Positions 62,692 to 64,000 of a stretch of DNA of 64,000 nucleotides are shown here, piece after piece. The DNA is from Pleurocapsa sp. PCC 7327. GTDB taxonomy: Bacteria > Cyanobacteriota > Cyanobacteriia > Cyanobacteriales > Microcystaceae. Position numbers and translations under genes: made by a program. Under the pieces are notes generated by a model, which had not been told where the DNA came from, did no database searches, and worked only from the letters and a program-made list of their open reading frames with translations. Each line of letters begins with the position of its first letter. The first letter of the stretch is position 1. Where the stretch lies: the NCBI RefSeq assembly GCF_000317025.1, contig NC_019689.1, positions 2,891,501 through 2,955,500 of the forward strand. The letters run 5' to 3'.

Positions 62692-63428
62692 GGGTGTAAA
62701 GCTCCTAGAGAAGCCGGGAAAGTTAAGAAAGTCAGGCATCCATCACCGGACATCCCTATCCTAGGATCACCAAATTAAATGGCAAGAATGCTAACGTTAT
62801 GGTTCACTTAACGCCGAAACTATACAAGTTCCAGGACTTAAGTCTGAAAATTCCTAAAGTGCGCCCTATAAACCTATATAAGTTGACTAAGAAATCAAGA
62901 ATTTAAGAATTTATTTTTTTAGATTAAATTTAATTCTTGATTGACTTGAGTCTATGATTTAATTTTTAATTGGCCTAAATTTATGAAAGCTAGGCAGAAT
63001 CCTGGTGGCCCCCCTATCCTCAAAGGAAGGTAGAGGCCACAGGCTATTAGTCCATATGTCCCCTACTCTGCCTCAAGCCCCTCATGAACCGTTGGGCGGC
63101 AACTCAGGACACTCTCATATCGCCCTGCCATTATTAACCCGTGCGTTCAAGGAAACTGCGATGTCAGTGGCAGCACGTCTAGCCATTATTGTGGCGGAGA
63201 GTTTATGGGCCTATTTGCCGCCATGCATCTATGTCACCAGCGCTATCCAGGGTGATTGAAGCGTAGCTGCAACGAAGTGCAATAAGCTCAAAACTATTGC
63301 TGTATAGGCGTTTCAGACGTCAGTTTTTCCAGGCTAAAATCTACACAAACTAGCTTAAGCATAAGTTCAGCTTACAGCGGTTTCCAGGTAAATAGAGTGC
63401 ACTAGAGTATCGTAAAAAGTAGCGAAAA
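62692..63428. promoter_or_regulatory. Upstream region of the phn operon
   Basis: No credible gene lies in these bases. The part next to phnD should hold its promoter. An imperfect tract with TTAAGTGAACC and ATAACGTTAGC (minus strand, about 62790-62815) might be a weak PhoB-type box, but it does not match the usual repeats well. An AT-rich inverted repeat, AATCAAGAAT with ATTCTTGATT, spans 62893-62942. Further right the DNA is mixed and includes short remnants before the IS630 element. Confidence 0.4.
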
Positions 63429-64000
63429 ATGAGACCATACTCCATCGACTTTCGCGAGAAAATCGTCCGTGCCGCTCAAGAAGAAGGAAGTTCCATCCGA
63501 AAGACAGCCCAACGCTTCATGGTGGGGAAAAACTTGGTCCAAAAACTACTCAAGCAGCAGCGCACTGAAGGTCATGTCATCCCTGGAAAGCAGGGTGGTT
63601 CGATGGTCAGTCCAGTGATGCAGTACAAAGACCAGTTAATCGCAATCTATGAGAAAAATAATGATGCGACCTGAGCCGAATATTGCGAACTACTCGCCGA
63701 TGAAACAGGTGAATGGTTTAGTGTCAGCGCCATGTGCCGTGCTTTACAGAAGCTAGAGTTGATTCGCAAAAAAAACGATGCGCTCCAGCCAAGCGCAAAG
63801 TGAGCGAGTCCAACTCCTTAGGCAAGAATACTGGTCAACAGTCTCAGGAATAGACCTTAAAAACCTCGTGTTTTTGGACGAGATGGGAGTACTCATGGGA
63901 CTGACGCGAACTCACGCCCGTGCCTTACCTGGACTCAGAGCCTATGACTTCAAGCCCTTCTACCGTGGTTCTAAAGTCAGTGTCATCGGTGCCATCTCCA
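63429..64000 (+). pseudogene. IS630-family transposase, damaged and cut by the window end
   Basis: The frame starts MRPYSIDFREKIVRAAQEEG, the helix-turn-helix of IS630-family transposases. TGA at 63672-63674 interrupts it where Trp is usual (T-W-AEYCELL), after which the same frame goes on (AEYCELLADETGEWFSVSAM). Near the A8 run (about 63767) the frame shifts, as is normal for this family, and continues as RVQLLRQEYWSTV and DLKNLVFLDEMGV, the first catalytic aspartate, to the window end. The element borders the phn island. The stop probably makes it inactive. Confidence 0.85.

Noticed and set aside
62785-62820. Pho box upstream of phnD
   Set aside because: The repeats TTAAGTGAACC and ATAACGTTAGC match the cyanobacterial Pho consensus too poorly to list as a site.
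63005-63259. 84-residue open frame upstream of the IS630 element
   Set aside because: It has no ribosome-binding site, no recognisable motif and lies in a mixed remnant region.

Overview
The window comes from a cyanobacterium. HIP1-type octamers (GCGATCGC) recur through most of it. It carries a bidirectional NiFe hydrogenase, a CpcS/CpeS-type phycobiliprotein lyase, small protein families confined to cyanobacteria (DUF3038, DUF4335, DUF3288), a zinc-ribbon/pentapeptide Ser/Thr kinase and a squalene-hopene cyclase. I cannot name the species.

Bases 1-37.8 kb are ordinary chromosome. The window opens inside hoxU and runs hoxU, a flavin monooxygenase, hoxY, hoxH, then a three-gene tail (2Fe-2S thioredoxin-like protein, PAS protein, SpoIIE-type phosphatase) that looks like the signalling genes accompanying FeFe hydrogenases in Firmicutes. 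Housekeeping genes follow (apt, argF, putA, def, argH, a NUDIX gene, a site-2 protease, a DCoH-like protein). Next come an acidic repeat protein that appears split by a frameshift, and a hopanoid/glycosyltransferase group (GT2, hpnB, GT39, shc).

Bases 37.9-49.6 kb are accessory DNA centred on a chromosomal integron. An intact integron integrase (40492-41463, minus strand) faces a candidate attI with four direct repeats at 40-41 bp spacing. Two gene cassettes follow. In each, the attC R'' box is the exact reverse complement of the 7-mer at the start of its own cassette, which is the signature of real cassettes. Cassette 1 holds a zinc-ribbon membrane protein and a HEPN-like protein. Cassette 2 holds a flavin amine oxidase divergent from a broken TetR gene. 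Beyond them lie a fluoride riboswitch with two crcB genes, a cut DUF190 gene, a decayed globin gene, half an attC and a cluster of degenerate repeats. Two inverted copies of one IS5-like element entered this region independently, and one of them splits a short-chain dehydrogenase gene.

Bases 49.6-62.7 kb are a complete C-P lyase (phosphonate) operon on the minus strand, phnD-C-E-E-G-H-I-J-K-L-M-N-P-F. It is visibly richer in G+C and nearly free of HIP1 sites, so it was probably acquired horizontally. phnP is cut by an ISKra4-family element with an 8-bp target duplication. The left edge of the island runs antisense into a truncated native gene. A damaged IS630-family element lies at the right edge and continues past the window end. 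I saw no rRNA, tRNA or CRISPR array.
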